Shown here: positions 26,608 to 35,789 of the stretch, one piece after another
Numbering within the stretch: the stretch's first letter is position 1
How the letters are laid out: every line of letters begins with the position of its first letter
Assembly: GCA_963724135.1 (NCBI GenBank)
Contig: CAVRTA010000004.1
Coordinates: 806,001-870,000, forward strand
Source: DATLGB01 sp963724135
GTDB lineage: Bacteria; Actinomycetota; Thermoleophilia; Solirubrobacterales; Solirubrobacteraceae
Length of the DNA: 64,000 nt
Direction: 5' to 3'
Program-made: the position numbers and the translations under genes
Notes under the pieces: generated by a model
The model's database searches: none
The model's input: only the letters and a program-made list of their open reading frames with translations
What the model was told of the DNA's origin: nothing

Positions 26608-27837
26608 ATGCGTGGCCTCGTCGCAGCTCTGATCGTGCTCGCCCTCGCCCCGGCGGCGGATGCCGGGCAGCGGATCGTCGGCGGGCAGGACGCTCCGGAC
26701 GGCACCTACGACGCCGTCGCCAACGTGAGCTTCGCCAGCTTCGCCTGCACCGGCACGCTGGTCGCGCCGCGCTGGGTGCTGACGGCGGGGCACTGCGGTT
26801 CGGTGACCGGGCTCGTCGCCGGCTCCCCGATCCAGTACCCGCCCTGGACGTACACCGTGACGCTGGGGACCACGGATGCCGACGGCGAGGGCGGCGACGA
26901 CTACTCGGTCGACCGGCTCGCGCAACCGCCGGGCTACCTGGCCACCTCGGGCTCGGACATCACGCTGCTGCACCTCACCCGCGAGGCCGCGCAGGCACCG
27001 GTGCAGATCGCCGGCAGGGGCGCGGAGGCGCTGTGGAAGCCTGGAGTGATGGAGACGATCGCCGGCTTCGGCGACACGGAGGGCACGGGACAGACGCCGG
27101 GCAGGCTCCAGGTCGCGCAGGTCCCCATCGTCGACGACGCGACGTGCGCGCAGGCCTACCCCGACGACCCATCTTCGCCGACCTACCCCGCGTACTTCGA
27201 GCCGCAGTCGCAGATCTGCGCCGGTTACCCGCAGGGCGGGATCGACACCTGCCAGGGGGATTCCGGCGGGCCGATGTTCGGCCACGACGCGCTCGGCCGG
27301 CTGAAGGTCGTCGGCTCGACGAGCTACGGCAACGGCTGCGCCGAGCCCGGCTACCCGGGCGTGTACGCGCGCGTGGCCGACACGCTGCTGCGCGAGTGGA
27401 TCCGCAGCGTCGCGCCGGAGGCGATCGACGACGCCGCGGGCGTGGTCCCGCCCGGCGCGACACCCGTGCCGACGGCCACTCCGGCCGCGTCCCCCACGCC
27501 GCCGCCCGCGAGCGGCGCCCGCCACGCGATCGAGGTTCCCGCCACGACGCGCAGGTCGTTCCGGCGCGAGGGGATCGCCGTCGGCGTCATCTGCCCGGCG
27601 CAGTGCACTGTCGCGCTCCGGCTGCGGGTGGACCGCGGGACCGCCCGCAAGCTCAAGCTCAAGAGCGCGACGGTCGCCCGCGCCACCCTGGCCGTCCCGC
27701 CGCGGGTGCGCGGCACCGCGACCCTCAAGACCGCGAAGGCGCGCCGGATCGCCAAGCGGCGCGGCGCACGGCTGACCGTGCGCGCGCGCTTCGACAGCGG
27801 CGGGACGGCGAAGGCAGCCGTGCGGCTCAGGCGCTGA
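26608..27837 (+). CDS. Secreted trypsin-like serine protease (S1)
   Basis: 409 residues. Signal peptide (about 1-19) followed almost directly by the activation motif IVGG (23-26), so the pro-peptide is only a few residues. The triad is complete: H62 in TAGHC, D117 in SDITLL, S219 in GDSGGP. D213, six residues before the serine, predicts trypsin-like cleavage after Arg/Lys. After residue about 265 come a Pro/Thr linker and a basic beta-rich tail (LKSATVARATLAVPPRVRGTA). Extracellular. It overlaps the convergent TetR gene by 11 bases. Confidence 0.9.
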   Translation: MRGLVAALIVLALAPAADAGQRIVGGQDAPDGTYDAVANVSFASFACTGTLVAPRWVLTAGHCGSVTGLVAGSPIQYPPWTYTVTLGTTDADGEGGDDYSVDRLAQPPGYLATSGSDITLLHLTREAAQAPVQIAGRGAEALWKPGVMETIAGFGDTEGTGQTPGRLQVAQVPIVDDATCAQAYPDDPSSPTYPAYFEPQSQICAGYPQGGIDTCQGDSGGPMFGHDALGRLKVVGSTSYGNGCAEPGYPGVYARVADTLLREWIRSVAPEAIDDAAGVVPPGATPVPTATPAASPTPPPASGARHAIEVPATTRRSFRREGIAVGVICPAQCTVALRLRVDRGTARKLKLKSATVARATLAVPPRVRGTATLKTAKARRIAKRRGARLTVRARFDSGGTAKAAVRLRR

Positions 27838-28465
27838 GGCCGGCGACGATCAGGTCGGTGGCGACGTCGACGACCGCGTCGGTGTGCGCGTCCCAGTCCG
27901 GGTCGGAGGTCCAGGTGTTCACGAGGCCGTTGATCGCACCGACGAGCGCGACGGACACGAGGCGGAAGTCGCGGGCCGCGACGATCCCCGCGGTGGCCAG
28001 GCGCTCACCCTCGAGCTCGATGACGGTGGCGAAGCGCGCGATCGCCTGCTGGCGGTGCGCCTCGGCGGTGCGGCTGACGCCGACGGATTCGATCAGAGCG
28101 ATCCGCGCCCGCCGGCGGTCCGAGGTCATCGTGCGCAGGTAAGCGGCGACGCCCGCGCGCGCGCGTCCGGGGAGGTCGTCTGGGTCGAGTTCGGCGATCG
28201 CCTCGCCCACGGCCATCAGCGCGTCCTGGTTGATCTCGTCGTGCAACGCGATCAGCACCTGCTCGCGACTCTCGAAGAGCTCGTAGAAGCTGCGCGTCGA
28301 GACGTTGGCGGCCGAGCAGAGCTGGTTGATCGCCGTGTCCGGGTAGCCCTGCGTCCCGAACCGCTCGAGGGCGGCCTCGAGCAGGCGCTCGCGCCGGGCC
28401 GTGTGTCGCTGCTCGGCAGTCTGCGAGGCGTAACGCCGGCCCGATGTGGTCAGCTCGCTTGTCAC
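27827..28465 (-). CDS. TetR-family transcriptional regulator
   Basis: 212 residues from a GTG. The N-terminal helix-turn-helix is typical: LLEAALERFGTQGYPDTAINQLCSAANVSTRSFYELFESREQVL (about 28-72). The C-terminal ligand domain is not assignable. It is divergent from the esterase operon (68 bases between starts), so it likely represses its own gene and the esterase-beta-helix-lipase operon. Confidence 0.88.
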   Translation of the reverse strand: MTSELTTSGRRYASQTAEQRHTARRERLLEAALERFGTQGYPDTAINQLCSAANVSTRSFYELFESREQVLIALHDEINQDALMAVGEAIAELDPDDLPGRARAGVAAYLRTMTSDRRRARIALIESVGVSRTAEAHRQQAIARFATVIELEGERLATAGIVAARDFRLVSVALVGAINGLVNTWTSDPDWDAHTDAVVDVATDLIVAGLSA

Positions 28466-28533
28466 TTCGCCCGCCGAATGCTACCTTGCCCCACCGGCAT
28501 CTGGTTACACAGATTTTCAAACAGGGAGCGAGC

Positions 28534-29370
28534 ATGGGCATGAGGCGGCTGATGACGGCGGGCGGAACGGCGCTGGTGCTGGCGCTCGCGCACGCGCCCG
28601 CGGCGAGCGCGCAGACGGCGGGATGCAACCTCGAGGCGACCGGCTCGACCGTTACGCGCACGCTCGGCGAGCGCTCGTATCGGCTCAACGTCCCGGCCGG
28701 GCTCACCGGGACCAAGGTGCCGCTTCTGCTGAGCCTGCACGGGTTCGGCTCCAGCGGCGGGCAGGACGAGCTCTCCACCGGGTGGACGCCGTACGCGGCC
28801 GCGCACAACTTCATCGTCGCCTATCCGCAGGGGCGCCCGTTCTCGGGGTCGGGCGCGTGGGACCCGTACAGCGAGGCATCGCCGGACGCGGCGTACCTGC
28901 GCGACGTCGTGGCGGACGTCAGTGCGCGCTGGTGCATCGATCCCCAGCGCGTCCACGTCGACGGATGGTCCAACGGCGCCGTGATGAGCCAGCGGGCGGC
29001 GTGCTCGGCGGCCGACCTGTTCGCGTCGGTGAGCTCGTACGGCGGCGGGACGCCGACGGCGGCCGGGTTCGCGACCCCATGCGCGCCGAGCCGGCCGATC
29101 GCGGTCGCGATGTTCGCCGGGCAGTACGACTTCACCTACGCCGGGCTGGCGCAGAACGCGCAGGAGTGGCGCATCATCGACGGATGCGCGGCGACGCCGA
29201 CGCGGGCGACCGACGCCTACGGATCCACCGACACCTACTCGTGCGCCGCCGGCACGCAGGTCGTCGCCCGCGCGGTCGCCAACACGTCGCACAACTGGCC
29301 CTTTGGCGTGCAGGCAGAGGACCAGCGCGACCGTCTGTGGACCTTCTTCACCGCGCACCCGCTGCCGTGA
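28534..29370 (+). CDS. Secreted PHB-depolymerase/LpqC-like esterase
   Basis: 278 residues. The ATG at 28534 follows an RBS-like gggagcg and opens a signal peptide (ending PAASA). The fold motifs match the PHB depolymerase/feruloyl esterase group: LLLSLHGFGSSGGQ, FIVAYPQG, and the nucleophile elbow GWSNG with S146. The histidine is probably in NTSHNWPFG near the C-terminus. Six or more Cys suggest disulfides. Likely hydrolyses polyester or aryl esters outside the cell. The stop overlaps the next GTG (GTGA). Confidence 0.82.
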   Translation: MGMRRLMTAGGTALVLALAHAPAASAQTAGCNLEATGSTVTRTLGERSYRLNVPAGLTGTKVPLLLSLHGFGSSGGQDELSTGWTPYAAAHNFIVAYPQGRPFSGSGAWDPYSEASPDAAYLRDVVADVSARWCIDPQRVHVDGWSNGAVMSQRAACSAADLFASVSSYGGGTPTAAGFATPCAPSRPIAVAMFAGQYDFTYAGLAQNAQEWRIIDGCAATPTRATDAYGSTDTYSCAAGTQVVARAVANTSHNWPFGVQAEDQRDRLWTFFTAHPLP

Positions 29371-30968
29371 GGGCTGCCGCGGCGGTCATCGTGCTCGCGG
29401 CGCTGGCCGGTCCCGGGGTGGCGTCGGCGCGAACGGTCCACGTACGCGCGGGCGACGACCTGGCGGCCGCGGTGCGGGCGGCGCGCCCCGGGGACCGCAT
29501 CGTCGTGAGATCCGGGAGCTACAGCGGCCCCGTCGCGCTCAGGCCACGCCAGCGCCTCGTCGGGCGCGGCAGGCCGCAGCTGTCCAACCCCAAGGGCGAT
29601 GCAATCCGGCTCGCGCGCGGCACGACCGTCCGCGGTCTCGTCGTCACCGGGGCGGGACGCGGCGGTATCTACGGCAGCAACGTCGGCCGCGTGACGATCG
29701 CCGGCAATGACGTCAGCCACCACAACGCGCTCTGCGCGCACGGTTTTCAGATTCCCCCGTTCAACGTCCCGACGACGGTGCCCGGCGTCGGCGTGCCGAT
29801 CTCCGACGGGCTGTCCAACGGCTGGGCGGGGATCATGGTCGACGCCGACCGGGGCACGAGCCGCGTGACCATCCGGGGCAACCGCGTGCATGACGCCGAC
29901 TGCGGCGACGGCATCGACGTCCGCGCGGCAGGCACGGCGCGCGTCCGCGCGACGATCGCCGGGAACGTGGTCTCCGAGCTGCGCCAGGGCGAGGACTTCG
30001 AGTCCGTGCTGGCGATCGGCCTGCAGACGCGCGAGCGCGCGCGCATGACCGCGAGCATCGACCGCAACACCCAGGCCGGGCTCGGCAGCGACGGCGATGG
30101 TCCCGGTCCTGAGGGCGCCGACTCCGAGGGCGTCTTCATCAACCCCGCCGACGGCTCGCAGCTGCGGGCGACCGTCACCCGCAACCGCTACACGCACACC
30201 CCCGGCCGCGGCGGCTTCTCGGCCAACGGGCTGGAGTTCGTGAGCATGGGAGCGGGCACGCGCGCCGAGGTGACGGTCCGCGACAGCACGTTCTCCGGCA
30301 CGCCCGGGGACGTGCTCGAGCAGCTCGCGCTCGGCACCGGCGCGCGGCTGACGATGACGCTCGACAACGTGGTCGCCAAGGACTCCACGGGCTTCGCGGG
30401 GACGGGGTACGGGAACACCGTCCTGATCCCCGGCAACAACGGCGACTGCCTCGTCGCCGCGAGCGGCGGGGCCCAGAACACCGTCCACACGACGATCCGG
30501 GACAGCACCCTGACCGGCTGCGCCAACAACGGCCTCACCTTCGGCTCCGCCGTCGCCAACGGCGAGGGGGCGACCTCGGAGCTCGCGCTCGACCTCCGGC
30601 GCAGCCGGCTGACTCACAACCGGGGCAACAACCTGCGCATCGGCAACGTCGCGGACCTCGACCGCCTGCGCGTGAAGGTCGCAGACAGCGATCTGGGCGA
30701 CGGGCAGGGGACGGGCTCCCTGACCCCCGCGAACGTGAGCTTCGAGGACATCGGCACGACCGCCGACGCGGTCATCGACCTCGGCGGCGGAGCGCTCGGC
30801 TCGCCCGGGCGCAACTGCCTGGACGGCGGCACGCTCGGCGCGGCGCTGGTCGGCTACGACGTCAGTGCCAGGCACAACTTCTGGGGCGGCGCGGTCCGCG
30901 CCACCAGCATCGGCGGGACCCTCGCCGCGGATCCAGTGCTCACCACCGCGCCGGCGCACTGCGCATGA
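29367..30968 (+). CDS. Secreted right-handed parallel beta-helix protein
   Basis: 533 residues from a GTG opening a signal peptide (AVIVLAALAGPGVASA). The body repeats short turns of the pectate-lyase-like beta-helix type (RGLVVTGAGRGGIYGSNVGRVTIAGNDVS, SRVTIRGNRVHDADCGDGIDV and others). No clear catalytic cluster can be picked out, so it could be a polysaccharide lyase, hydrolase or adhesin. Middle gene of an esterase/beta-helix/lipase operon with four-base overlaps at both ends. Confidence 0.75.
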   Translation: MRAAAAVIVLAALAGPGVASARTVHVRAGDDLAAAVRAARPGDRIVVRSGSYSGPVALRPRQRLVGRGRPQLSNPKGDAIRLARGTTVRGLVVTGAGRGGIYGSNVGRVTIAGNDVSHHNALCAHGFQIPPFNVPTTVPGVGVPISDGLSNGWAGIMVDADRGTSRVTIRGNRVHDADCGDGIDVRAAGTARVRATIAGNVVSELRQGEDFESVLAIGLQTRERARMTASIDRNTQAGLGSDGDGPGPEGADSEGVFINPADGSQLRATVTRNRYTHTPGRGGFSANGLEFVSMGAGTRAEVTVRDSTFSGTPGDVLEQLALGTGARLTMTLDNVVAKDSTGFAGTGYGNTVLIPGNNGDCLVAASGGAQNTVHTTIRDSTLTGCANNGLTFGSAVANGEGATSELALDLRRSRLTHNRGNNLRIGNVADLDRLRVKVADSDLGDGQGTGSLTPANVSFEDIGTTADAVIDLGGGALGSPGRNCLDGGTLGAALVGYDVSARHNFWGGAVRATSIGGTLAADPVLTTAPAHCA

Positions 30969-32374
30969 GAGCGCTGACGGCACTGCTCGGATTCGCCCTG
31001 CTGGCGCCCGCCGCGCAGGCGCAGGTGCAGAGGCCCGACGACGATCCTTTCTACGCCGCCGCGCCGGGATACCGGGAGGCGAAGCCCGGCGCGATCCTGC
31101 GCGCGCGTGCGGTGGACATCACCGCGCTCGGCATTCCCCTGCCGCTCGAGGGCCACCAGATCCAGTACCGCACGAACGACACGCACGGCGCGCCGGAGGC
31201 CGCCGTCGCGACGGTGATCGTGCCGCTCTCGGCGCCGCCGGCGGGCGGGCGGCCGCTGCTCAGCTACCAGCCCGCCGAGGACTCGCTGACGCGCGACTGC
31301 GCCTCCTCCTACGAGATCCGCAGGGGCGAGATGCCCGAGCTGCCCGAGGCGCTCGAGCCGCTCCTCACCGACGGCGCCGCGGTCGTCGTCCCCGACTACG
31401 AGGGCCCGCAGTCGCAGTGGGTGGCGGGCCATCAGGCGGGGCACGCCGTGCTCGACGCAATCCGCGCGACGGAGGTGTTCGGGCCCGCCGGGTTGGAGGG
31501 CGCGAAGACGCGCGTGGCCGTATGGGGCTACTCCGGCGGCGGGCAGGCGACCGCCTGGGCGGCGGAGCTGCAACCGCGCTACGCGCCGGAGCTCAACCTG
31601 GTCGCCTCCGCTCACGGCGCCGCGCCGTACGTGCTGCGCGAGACGGTCGCCTACCTCGACGGCACCCCGTACGCCGGCATCCTGCTCGCCGCGGTGGTCG
31701 GCATGGGCCGCGCCTATCCCGAGATGCGCCTCGACGAGGTGCTCAACGAGGCGGGCAAGCAGATGCGCGACACCGTCGGCGCTCAGTGCATCGAGGAGTT
31801 CGCGCTCGCGTACCCGGGAGCGCGCCTCGACGACTTCACCGAGGTGCCGGACGCCAAGGACCTGCCGCACGTCGCCCGGGTGATCCACCACAACGACCTC
31901 GGGCAGCGCACCCCGAGGGCGCCCACCTATCTCTACCAGTCCGCGACGGACGAGCTCGAGCCGGTGGCGGGAGCCGACGCGATCGTCGAGAACTACTGCC
32001 GGCGCGGCGCGGCCGTGCAGTACGTCCGCGAACCGGCGGGCGAGCACATCGAGTTCCAGGTCCGCGGCGCCGCCGGCGCGGCCGCCTACATCTCCGATCG
32101 CTTCGCCGGCCGGCCGGCGCCGAGCAACTGCACCGTCGCGCCCGACGTGCGCCCCGCGCGCTGCACGCTGACGCTCCGGCTCAAGCATCGCCGCGGCGAG
32201 CGGATCCGCCGCGTCGTCGCGCGCGTGGCGGGCCGGCGCGTCGTGCGCCGCGGCCGTGACCTGCGGCGGCTGCGCATCCGCCGGCTCACGCCCGGCCGCT
32301 ACACGATCCGCATGCGGCTACGCACCACCCGCGGCTCGCGCAGGGCGGCGGTGAAGCTCGAGCACCGCTGCTGA
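30965..32374 (+). CDS. Secretory lipase (LIP family)
   Basis: 469 residues with a signal peptide ending AAQA. The pattern matches secretory lipases such as Candida Lip and actinobacterial homologues: PFYAAAPGYREAKPGAILRAR, GAAVVVPDYEGP, and VWGYSGGGQATAWAAEL with S190 as nucleophile. The acid is probably in SATDELEP and the His in GEHIEF. The last 75 residues are a very Arg-rich tail with two Cys. Probably releases fatty acids from triacylglycerols outside the cell. Confidence 0.85.
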   Translation: MRALTALLGFALLAPAAQAQVQRPDDDPFYAAAPGYREAKPGAILRARAVDITALGIPLPLEGHQIQYRTNDTHGAPEAAVATVIVPLSAPPAGGRPLLSYQPAEDSLTRDCASSYEIRRGEMPELPEALEPLLTDGAAVVVPDYEGPQSQWVAGHQAGHAVLDAIRATEVFGPAGLEGAKTRVAVWGYSGGGQATAWAAELQPRYAPELNLVASAHGAAPYVLRETVAYLDGTPYAGILLAAVVGMGRAYPEMRLDEVLNEAGKQMRDTVGAQCIEEFALAYPGARLDDFTEVPDAKDLPHVARVIHHNDLGQRTPRAPTYLYQSATDELEPVAGADAIVENYCRRGAAVQYVREPAGEHIEFQVRGAAGAAAYISDRFAGRPAPSNCTVAPDVRPARCTLTLRLKHRRGERIRRVVARVAGRRVVRRGRDLRRLRIRRLTPGRYTIRMRLRTTRGSRRAAVKLEHRC

Positions 32375-32386
32375 CAACTCACGGCA

Positions 32387-32806
32387 CTAGATCGAGGAGC
32401 CGGCGAAGAAGAAGAACCACACGCCCATCGCCAGTCCGGCCATCGAGACCGACCAGATCATCACGAGGTCGAGCACCCTCCAGTGCCGGATGTGCGTGGG
32501 CGTGCGCTCGCCGCGCATGGAGCGCAGCCAGCCGGGGCGGTAGCGCTGCTCGATCCCGCCCGTGCGGCGCGTGTAGTGGCGCTCGAGGGCGCCGAGGCCG
32601 CGCCCGATGACCGCCATCCCGACCAGCACGCCGAACAGGATGATCGCGTATGGGCCTAGCTGTGGCTGCGTCGAGCTGACCGTCTTGGACACGACGTAGA
32701 TGAGCCCCAGCGGCACGCCGAGCCACATCGAGACCGACCCCACGGCCATGACGGCGATGATCGCCGCGCGCTCCACGAACCCGGCTCTCGAACGCGTCGT
32801 CGTCAT
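32387..32806 (-). CDS. Small membrane protein, unknown function
   Basis: 139 residues with three to four hydrophobic segments (AAIIAVMAVGSVSMWLGVPLGLIYVV, AIILFGVLVGMAVIG, VLDLVMIWSVSMAGLAMGVWFFFF). The ATG at 32806 is chosen over a GTG at 32833 because an AGGTGG Shine-Dalgarno lies about eight bases before it. Divergent from the P450 gene across a perfect palindrome (32845-32862), so it may be co-regulated with that cluster. Confidence 0.7.
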   Translation of the reverse strand: MTTTRSRAGFVERAAIIAVMAVGSVSMWLGVPLGLIYVVSKTVSSTQPQLGPYAIILFGVLVGMAVIGRGLGALERHYTRRTGGIEQRYRPGWLRSMRGERTPTHIRHWRVLDLVMIWSVSMAGLAMGVWFFFFAGSSI

Positions 32807-32844
32807 CACGGCCACCACCTGAACATACAGCACTGCATCTTTTC

Positions 32845-32862
32845 GTCGATCAGCTGATCGAC
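32845..32862. promoter_or_regulatory. Perfect 18-bp palindrome at a divergent promoter
   Basis: GTCGATCAGCTGATCGAC reads the same on both strands. It lies between the membrane-protein gene and the P450 cluster and would cover the -35 position of a P450 promoter whose -10 could be TACGCT (32870-32875). Typical geometry for a TetR-like dimer operator. The regulator is not adjacent. Confidence 0.6.
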
Positions 32863-32892
32863 CAACTGGTACGCTGTCCGCGGCGACCGATC

Positions 32893-34320
32893 ATGTACGC
32901 GCAAACGCCGAGCATCAGCGGCTGGAGGGTGGCACACGACACCTTCTGGCACGGCCTGCGGACCGAGGGGCCACTCGTCCGGGCGCTCGAGGGCGAGGAC
33001 ATCGTCCGCTACTCCTTCAACCGCCGCACCGCGTACATCCTCAGGCATCCCGACTACGTCGACCACGTGCTCTACGGGGCCGTCGACCGCTACCACAAGT
33101 CGATCGAGTACGAGATGCTCCGCGCCGTCGTCGGCTTGAGCCTGTTCACCGACGAGGACGAGTCGTGGCGCCGGCACCGGATGCTGATCAACCCGGTACT
33201 CGCCAAGCGCCACCTGGCCGGCATGCTCGACCTGATGGTCGAGCCGATCGAGACCTTCGTCGCGGACGTCGAGGACGGCGAGATGGACATGACCGAGGCG
33301 ATGACGGCGCTCACGCTCGACGTCGTCGGCTCGGCCCTGTTCGGCCGCAGCATGGCCGATCTCGCCCGCCGCATCGGCCCGACGGTCACATTCGCCCTGC
33401 GCTCGGCCGAGCGGGGCTCGCGCCTGCTACTGCTCGCCAACCCGCCGCGGGTGGTCGCCCGCGCGATGGTCGGGGCACTCCGGCATGTGCCGATCCTGCC
33501 GCCGCCGCTGAACGGCGTGCGGGCGGTCATGAAGACGATCGACGACACCGTGTGGAGTGTGGTGCACGAGCGCCAGGAGAACCCGGGCCGCGACGACGAT
33601 CTGCTCGGGATGCTGCTCTCGGTCCGCGACGACGACGGCAACCCGCTACCGCTGCGGCGCGTCCGCGACGAGGCGTGCACGTTCATGCTTGCCGGTCACG
33701 AGACGACCGCCAACGCGCTGTCCTGGATGTGGTACCTGCTCGCGCTCAACGTGCCCGCGCGCGACCGCATGCTCGCCGAGGTCGACAGCGTGCTGGGGGA
33801 CCGCCGCCCGACGATGGCCGACGTCGACCGGCTGCCGTGGACAGCCGCGTGCTTCCTCGAGGCGATGCGCCTGTTCCCGCCCGCCTGGGCGATCCCCCGC
33901 GTCTGCGTCGAGGACGACGTGATCGACGGCCACCGCATCCGCAAGGGCTCCGTCGTGATCGTCCCCATCCACGCCCTGCATCACGACGAGCGCTTCTGGC
34001 CCGACGCCGAGACGTTCGACCCGGCGCGCTTCCTGCCGTCACAAACGTCACCAGTGAGACAAAAGGGACAGTCCCTTTTGTCTCAAGAGCGGCCTCGGTG
34101 CGCCTATCTGCCCTTTGGTGCCGGGCGGCGCGTGTGTGCCGGCAAGAGCTTCGCGGTGATCGAGGGCACGCTGGTCACCGCGCTGATGAGCCGCCGCCAC
34201 ACGTTCGACCTTCTGCCGGGGTTCCCGGTCGTGCCCGAGGCGACGCTGACGCTGCGGCCGCGGCACGGGCTGCGGATGATCGCGCGCCCGCGCGTGCACG
34301 ACGAGGCGGTGGCGGCGTGA
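32893..34320 (+). CDS. Cytochrome P450 carrying an in-frame palindromic insertion
   Basis: 475 residues. I-helix oxygen motif AGHETTANA, K-helix EAMR, and haem loop FGAGRRVCAGK with the cysteine ligand at residue 415. No membrane anchor, so it is a soluble bacterial P450 needing a ferredoxin partner, none of which is in the window. Just before the haem loop, between FDPARFLPS and ERPRCAYLPF, about 14 extra residues (TSPVRQKGQSLL core) are encoded by a REP-like palindrome (34055-34085). The frame is kept. First gene of a P450/monooxygenase/SDR operon (GTGA overlap with the next gene). Likely acts on a fatty or terpenoid substrate; inferred from neighbours. Confidence 0.88.
   Translation: MYAQTPSISGWRVAHDTFWHGLRTEGPLVRALEGEDIVRYSFNRRTAYILRHPDYVDHVLYGAVDRYHKSIEYEMLRAVVGLSLFTDEDESWRRHRMLINPVLAKRHLAGMLDLMVEPIETFVADVEDGEMDMTEAMTALTLDVVGSALFGRSMADLARRIGPTVTFALRSAERGSRLLLLANPPRVVARAMVGALRHVPILPPPLNGVRAVMKTIDDTVWSVVHERQENPGRDDDLLGMLLSVRDDDGNPLPLRRVRDEACTFMLAGHETTANALSWMWYLLALNVPARDRMLAEVDSVLGDRRPTMADVDRLPWTAACFLEAMRLFPPAWAIPRVCVEDDVIDGHRIRKGSVVIVPIHALHHDERFWPDAETFDPARFLPSQTSPVRQKGQSLLSQERPRCAYLPFGAGRRVCAGKSFAVIEGTLVTALMSRRHTFDLLPGFPVVPEATLTLRPRHGLRMIARPRVHDEAVAA
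34055..34085. repeat. REP-like palindrome inside the P450 gene
   Basis: Two 15-base arms (TGAGACAAAAGGGAC and its complement) around a single A. The core AAAAGGGAC/GTCCCTTTT is like REP elements known to be scattered in many bacterial genomes, and a diverged relative lies at 48692-48724. Flanked by TCACAAACGTCACC on the left. Confidence 0.75.
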
Positions 34321-35789
34321 CCCCCGACCACGAGGTCGTGATCGTCGGCGCCGGCTTCTCGGGCATCGGCGCGTCGATCCGCCTTTCCGACGCCGGCTTC
34401 GACGACCACGTCCTGATCGACGAGGCCGACGACGTGGGCGGCACCTGGCACTGGAACCGCTATCCGGGTGTCGCCGTCGACATCCCGTCGTTCAGCTACC
34501 AGTTCTCCTTCGAGCGGAGCACGGACTGGTCGCGCGTGTATGCGCCCGGCGACGAGCTGCGCGACTACGCGGCGCACTGCGCCGACAAGTACGGCGTGCG
34601 CGAGCGCGTACGGTTCAACACCCGCGTCACCAGCGCCGCCTTCGACGACGACACGCACCAGTGGCGGCTCGAGACCACGCGCGGGCCGGTAACGGCGCGC
34701 TTCGTCATCGGGGCCACCGGCGTCCTGACGCGGCCGAAGCTGCCCGCCATCGAAGGCGTGGAGAGCTTCGGCGGGCCCACCGTCCACACCGCGCGCTGGG
34801 ACCACCACCTCGACCTGCGCGGCAAGCGCGTCGCGATCATCGGCACCGGGGCGTCGGCGGTGCAGGTGATCCCGGAGATCGCACCTCTCGTCGAGCACCT
34901 GACCGTCTTCCAGCGCACGCCCATCTGGTGCCTGCCCAAGCCCGACGGGCCGATGCCGGCCGCGCTGCGCTGGGCGATGCGGCGCGTCCCCGGCGGCGAT
35001 CTCGCCGCGCGCATCGCCAGCCAGGCGTTCGTCGAGGCCACCTTCCCGCTGCCGCTGCACTTCGGCGGCGCCGTGCCGGTCGGCAAGCTGGCCGAGCGCG
35101 CCGGGCGCGCGCACCTGCGCCGCCAGGTCCGCGATCCCGGGATCCGCGCCAGGCTGACACCGCAGTACGCCGTCGGCTGCAAGCGGCCGAGCTTCCACAA
35201 CTCCTATCTCGCGACCTTCAACCGTGACAACGTCCTGCTCGAGACCAGCCCGATCGCGCGCATCACGAAGACCGGAGTCCGCACCGACCGGCTGCACCGG
35301 GCCGACGTGCTGATTCTCGCCACCGGCTTCAAGGTCTTCGAGAGCGGCAACATGCCGCCGTTCGAGACCCGTGGCTCCGGGGGCCGCGACCTCGAGGCGT
35401 ACTGGGACGAGCACCGCGCGCAGGCCTACGAGGGCGTCAGCGTCCCCGGGTTCCCGAACATGTTCGCCGTGCTCGGGCCCTACGGCTACAACGGCTCGTC
35501 GTATTTCACGCTGATCGAGAACCAGACCCGCCACATCGTCCGCTGCCTCAAGCGCGCCCGGCGCGAGGGTGCCAAGCGCGTCGAGGTGCGCCCGGAGGCC
35601 AACGAGCGCTACTTCCGCTCGATGCTGGCGCGGCGCGGCTCGCAGATCCTGTGGCAGGACAGTTGCGCGGTCGCCAACAGCTACTACTTCGACAAGCACG
35701 GCGACGCGCCGTTCCGCCCTGCCCTGACCGTCGAGACGGCCTGGCGCAGCGCGCGCTTCGATCTCGACGACTACCAGTTCGCCGCGTGA
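34317..35789 (+). CDS. Flavin-containing monooxygenase, Baeyer-Villiger type
   Basis: 490 residues from a GTG overlapping the P450 stop. FAD site VIVGAGFSGIGAS near residue 10, NADPH site AIIGTGASAVQVI near 178, and between them FGGPTVHTARWDH, matching the Baeyer-Villiger fingerprint FxGxxxHxxxW. Closest in organisation to MymA-type monooxygenases of mycobacteria, which oxygenate ketones or fatty substrates. GTGA overlap to the next SDR gene points to co-translation. Confidence 0.87.
   Translation: MTPDHEVVIVGAGFSGIGASIRLSDAGFDDHVLIDEADDVGGTWHWNRYPGVAVDIPSFSYQFSFERSTDWSRVYAPGDELRDYAAHCADKYGVRERVRFNTRVTSAAFDDDTHQWRLETTRGPVTARFVIGATGVLTRPKLPAIEGVESFGGPTVHTARWDHHLDLRGKRVAIIGTGASAVQVIPEIAPLVEHLTVFQRTPIWCLPKPDGPMPAALRWAMRRVPGGDLAARIASQAFVEATFPLPLHFGGAVPVGKLAERAGRAHLRRQVRDPGIRARLTPQYAVGCKRPSFHNSYLATFNRDNVLLETSPIARITKTGVRTDRLHRADVLILATGFKVFESGNMPPFETRGSGGRDLEAYWDEHRAQAYEGVSVPGFPNMFAVLGPYGYNGSSYFTLIENQTRHIVRCLKRARREGAKRVEVRPEANERYFRSMLARRGSQILWQDSCAVANSYYFDKHGDAPFRPALTVETAWRSARFDLDDYQFAA

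Noticed and set aside
29235..30983. 582-codon minus-strand open frame
   Set aside because: Mirror of the beta-helix gene, without recognisable domains.
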